A stretch of 64,000 nt of DNA, from the NCBI RefSeq assembly GCF_016859285.1, contig NC_053408.1:13231213-13295212 (forward strand). The letters are read 5' to 3'. Below the pieces are notes generated by a model. It was not told the origin of the DNA. It worked only from the letters and a program-made list of their open reading frames with translations, and ran no database searches. The translations under genes were made by a program, and so were the position numbers. Of the stretch, positions 55,781 through 64,000 are shown in pieces. This stretch comes from Xiphias gladius (Eukaryota > Chordata > Actinopteri > Istiophoriformes > Xiphiidae). Positions within the stretch are counted from its first letter, which is position 1. Each line of letters starts with the position of its first letter.

Positions 55781-56378
55781 TACTGCAGGCAGGGCGGTGA
55801 CGGCTGACGTCAGGGCCAAACACTGGTCCATGTCGGAGGAGATCGGGTACAGCGGCATGTGATGCTGGACGAGGCTCCATCCCAGTCTCTGGACCACAGC
55901 AGGGACACTAATGAGCGCCAGTTGGTTAGCGATGGCGATGTAGTCTCACATCGTTTACAGGAGGAAAAATAAAAAATAAAAATGGGGAGCTCGGGCCAAC
56001 GAGTCCCTGTAATATGAAGCTCTACCATTAGTCCAAGTATTAGAAGAGGCTACAACAGCCTTTAGGTTTATTATACAATTCTTCTAGAGTAAAAGTGTAT
56101 AAGTATTAGCAATAGAAGTTACTTAAAGTGCCAAATGTAAAAGTATTTGCTATGCAGAATTTTATATATTTTATGTATATGTATATTTAAATATACATAA
56201 ACATATATATACATACATATATACATATGTAAGGAGCATAGTTGGGGAGGAGCTATTTTTAAGTATTTTATATACTGTTGGGGAGGGTCATCTGTAACAG
56301 TGCCATTAGTCATTTTATAAAATGATCATAGTTTTTGTGTGTTAAATCTCCAAATGACAGCTATAGAAACTACAAATT

Positions 56379-56600
56379 GCGCTCAGTAGAGTGCAGACCT
56401 CCGCCAAGGAAAATGTCAAACAACATACACCAGACTTCAGAGAAAAAAAAGTGTAATTCATAGTAAATGATCGAGATCTGCCCCAAAAGTTGATGGGTTC
56501 TTCCCCGGCCCATGCCCCATCCCTCCACCAAGTTCGCTGCAGATCGGTTCAGTAGTTTTTGCACAATCCTGCTGACTGACAAACAATCAAACAAAGTACA
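56379..56600 (-). repeat. Dispersed fish repeat (copy 2, inverted relative to copy 1)
   Basis: The reverse complement matches the copy at 35670-35880 over GGATT(A/G)TGCAA, ACTTGGTGGAGGGATGGGGC and the GGGGAAGAACCCATCAA region. It starts with GCTCAGTAGAGTGCAGACCT on the plus strand, a phrase typical of this family as I remember it. No coding capacity. Confidence 0.8.
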
Positions 56601-57441
56601 ATCCCCATATTTATTTGTAATTTGTATTGTGTATTCTCTTTTCTATTTTTAATTATTTTTGATGATTGAAAGATTGTCTATAAAGATCACAATGTAGTGA
56701 AAAACTGTCCATCACAGCTTCCCGTCCAAACCCCAAAAATATTCAATTTATCATATCATGTCATATAAAACTGAGAATCACAGCACGTTTTTACATTTGA
56801 GAGGGTGGAACCTGAGAATCTATAGCATTTTTGCTTAGTAAATTACTTTAACAATTATCCAAATTCCACCAATCAATTAATCAACGATAATCAACGATGT
56901 GGCGTGGTGCCATGGTGCCATTCCTCTGTCACACGTCTTACCTGTGTGTTACAGTAAAGTCTCCAATTTCTGCAAGTTTTCCCTTGACAGCTGACTGTAA
57001 CAGACATTCCAATTGTCATGGCCTGAGTGTGCAAATACATTCAACACCAATTAAGAATGGTAAAACGAGACGCTTTAAGAAATTGGACACACAATCTGCA
57101 TTTTCGCAAACTGCAAAAAAAAGGTCATACATTTATTAATCTAGATCAGTTACATCACCATCTAATTCAGCCACTCCCCCATTCGATCTAGTAAATAAAG
57201 AGTTTTGTCAAATAACACAATAGGCTACATCATAGTTTTGATGTAAATGTTTTATGTACAGCCTTTTAAGATACTGCATGGAAAAATAAGGAACAATGTC
57301 CACATGGAGATTATCAATATTGTTTAGCCGACCCCCACTACAATGAGAGAGAGAAACCACCTCTATCTTTACCTTTTAAATTAAGCTCAGTTAACATAAA
57401 ACAATACAGCTCATATCAGAGATAGTACCTTAATATATTTT

Positions 57442-57447
57442 TTTATT
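57442..57447 (-). terminator. Candidate polyadenylation signal of cog7
   Basis: The only minus-strand AATAAA I find in the first 440 bases downstream of the cog7 stop codon. Confidence 0.4.
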
Positions 57448-57879
57448 ATGGATGAATTATATTAGTATGACAAGTAATTAACAACAAATATATCAGTCAT
57501 ATAGATTTGAAATGCTCTCACAAATGCCCTGATGTACATTTTGTTACTGCCTCAGATGCTTCGGCAACTTATAAATGCAGAGACTAAAGATGTAGAGTCA
57601 AGACACTTTCACCTTTTGGCTTGACTTGAAGGCATTATCACCGGTGAGACATCACTTAAAGTCACACTTAGTTCAAAAGTAATCGGTATAAAAAAAGTCT
57701 GCGCCACCCTGATTTCAATGTCTTAACATTCCCATAAATCCCATAAATATCTGTATAGGACTATAAACCTAAAATGTTGCAGCCCCAATCAATCCAGGAA
57801 TAGATAGAACATCAGAGAGTCCCCAGTGCCGCTCTGAGAGCCACTGTACCTACAGAGTCCTTCTCCATCCCCCTTACAG

Positions 57880-63791
<5,912 letters not shown>

Positions 63792-64000
63792 CTGTCCTCC
63801 TCACTCCTTCACCAGTGCAAAAAAGCTGGGCAGTGTTCAGTCGAATTCTGCTGCTGCAGTCTGTGTCATCGACCCATTGCTAACGTTAGGTTAGCTAATT
63901 TTTCCCAAACAATGGCTTCGACACGAATATAAAATAAATAGCCCAGGAAAATGAAATTATCATTACAACTAAATATAGTTCCAACAAGGCGACGGCTTCC
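63792..64000 (-). promoter_or_regulatory. cog7: 5' UTR and proximal promoter of cog7, cut by the window end
   Basis: About 210 bases upstream of the start codon remain. There is a reverse CCAAT-type motif (CCATTGC/AACAATGG neighbourhood) around 63.87-63.92 kb, but no clear TATA box, as expected for a housekeeping gene. The transcription start may lie outside the window. Confidence 0.4.

Larger units (their letters stand above)
55781..57879. other. Short intergenic spacer between usp31 and cog7
   Basis: It includes the 3' UTR of cog7 on the right, an AT dinucleotide-rich patch at about 56.16-56.23 kb and a dispersed repeat at 56.38-56.60 kb. No exon is recognised on either strand; in particular nothing resembles an ENaC subunit, the genes found here in human. 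Confidence 0.7.

Overview
The window is vertebrate nuclear DNA, almost certainly from a ray-finned (teleost, probably percomorph) fish. Four protein-coding genes with GT-AG introns are complete in their coding parts, and they sit in AT-rich, repeat-studded intergenic DNA (microsatellites, a decayed Tc1-type transposon, foldback MITE-like elements). I see no bacterial operons, CRISPR array, rRNA or tRNA gene, and no viral gene.

Layout. 1-6.6 kb: 3' flank of lrrc4b with simple repeats. 6.6-9.0 kb, minus strand: lrrc4b (netrin-G ligand 3, a synaptic adhesion protein; two coding exons), with a possible CpG-rich non-coding first exon near 13.3-13.8 kb. 13.8-23.7 kb: gene-poor DNA with a long pyrimidine tract and dispersed repeats. 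24.36-28.19 kb, plus strand: hs3st2 (heparan sulfate 3-O-sulfotransferase 2; two coding exons). 28.2-42.9 kb: no gene, but a broken Tc1-like element at about 35.4-37.0 kb with another repeat nested in it. 42.88-54.91 kb, minus strand: usp31 (ubiquitin-specific protease; 16 coding exons, 1312 codons). 57.88-63.79 kb, minus strand: cog7 (conserved oligomeric Golgi subunit 7; 17 coding exons, 769 codons). The window ends just upstream of the cog7 start codon.

The genes do not form a functional operon. They are a conserved vertebrate neighbourhood: hs3st2-usp31-cog7 has the order and orientation of human 16p12.2, but the two ENaC genes (SCNN1G, SCNN1B) that lie between USP31 and COG7 in human are absent, and usp31 and cog7 are only about 3 kb apart. 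lrrc4b, on 19q in human, is joined to the block here. The splice models for usp31 and cog7 were built by hand from frame continuity, GT/AG sites and recalled human proteins; each closes in a single reading frame with a total length close to its human counterpart.

Nothing I can read amounts to a wholly new biological system. The most interesting items are the ENaC-less gap, a substitution next to the predicted catalytic residue of Hs3st2, overlapping upstream start codons in hs3st2, long-armed foldback elements in usp31 and cog7 introns, and a perfect 16-bp-arm hairpin at 39.1 kb.
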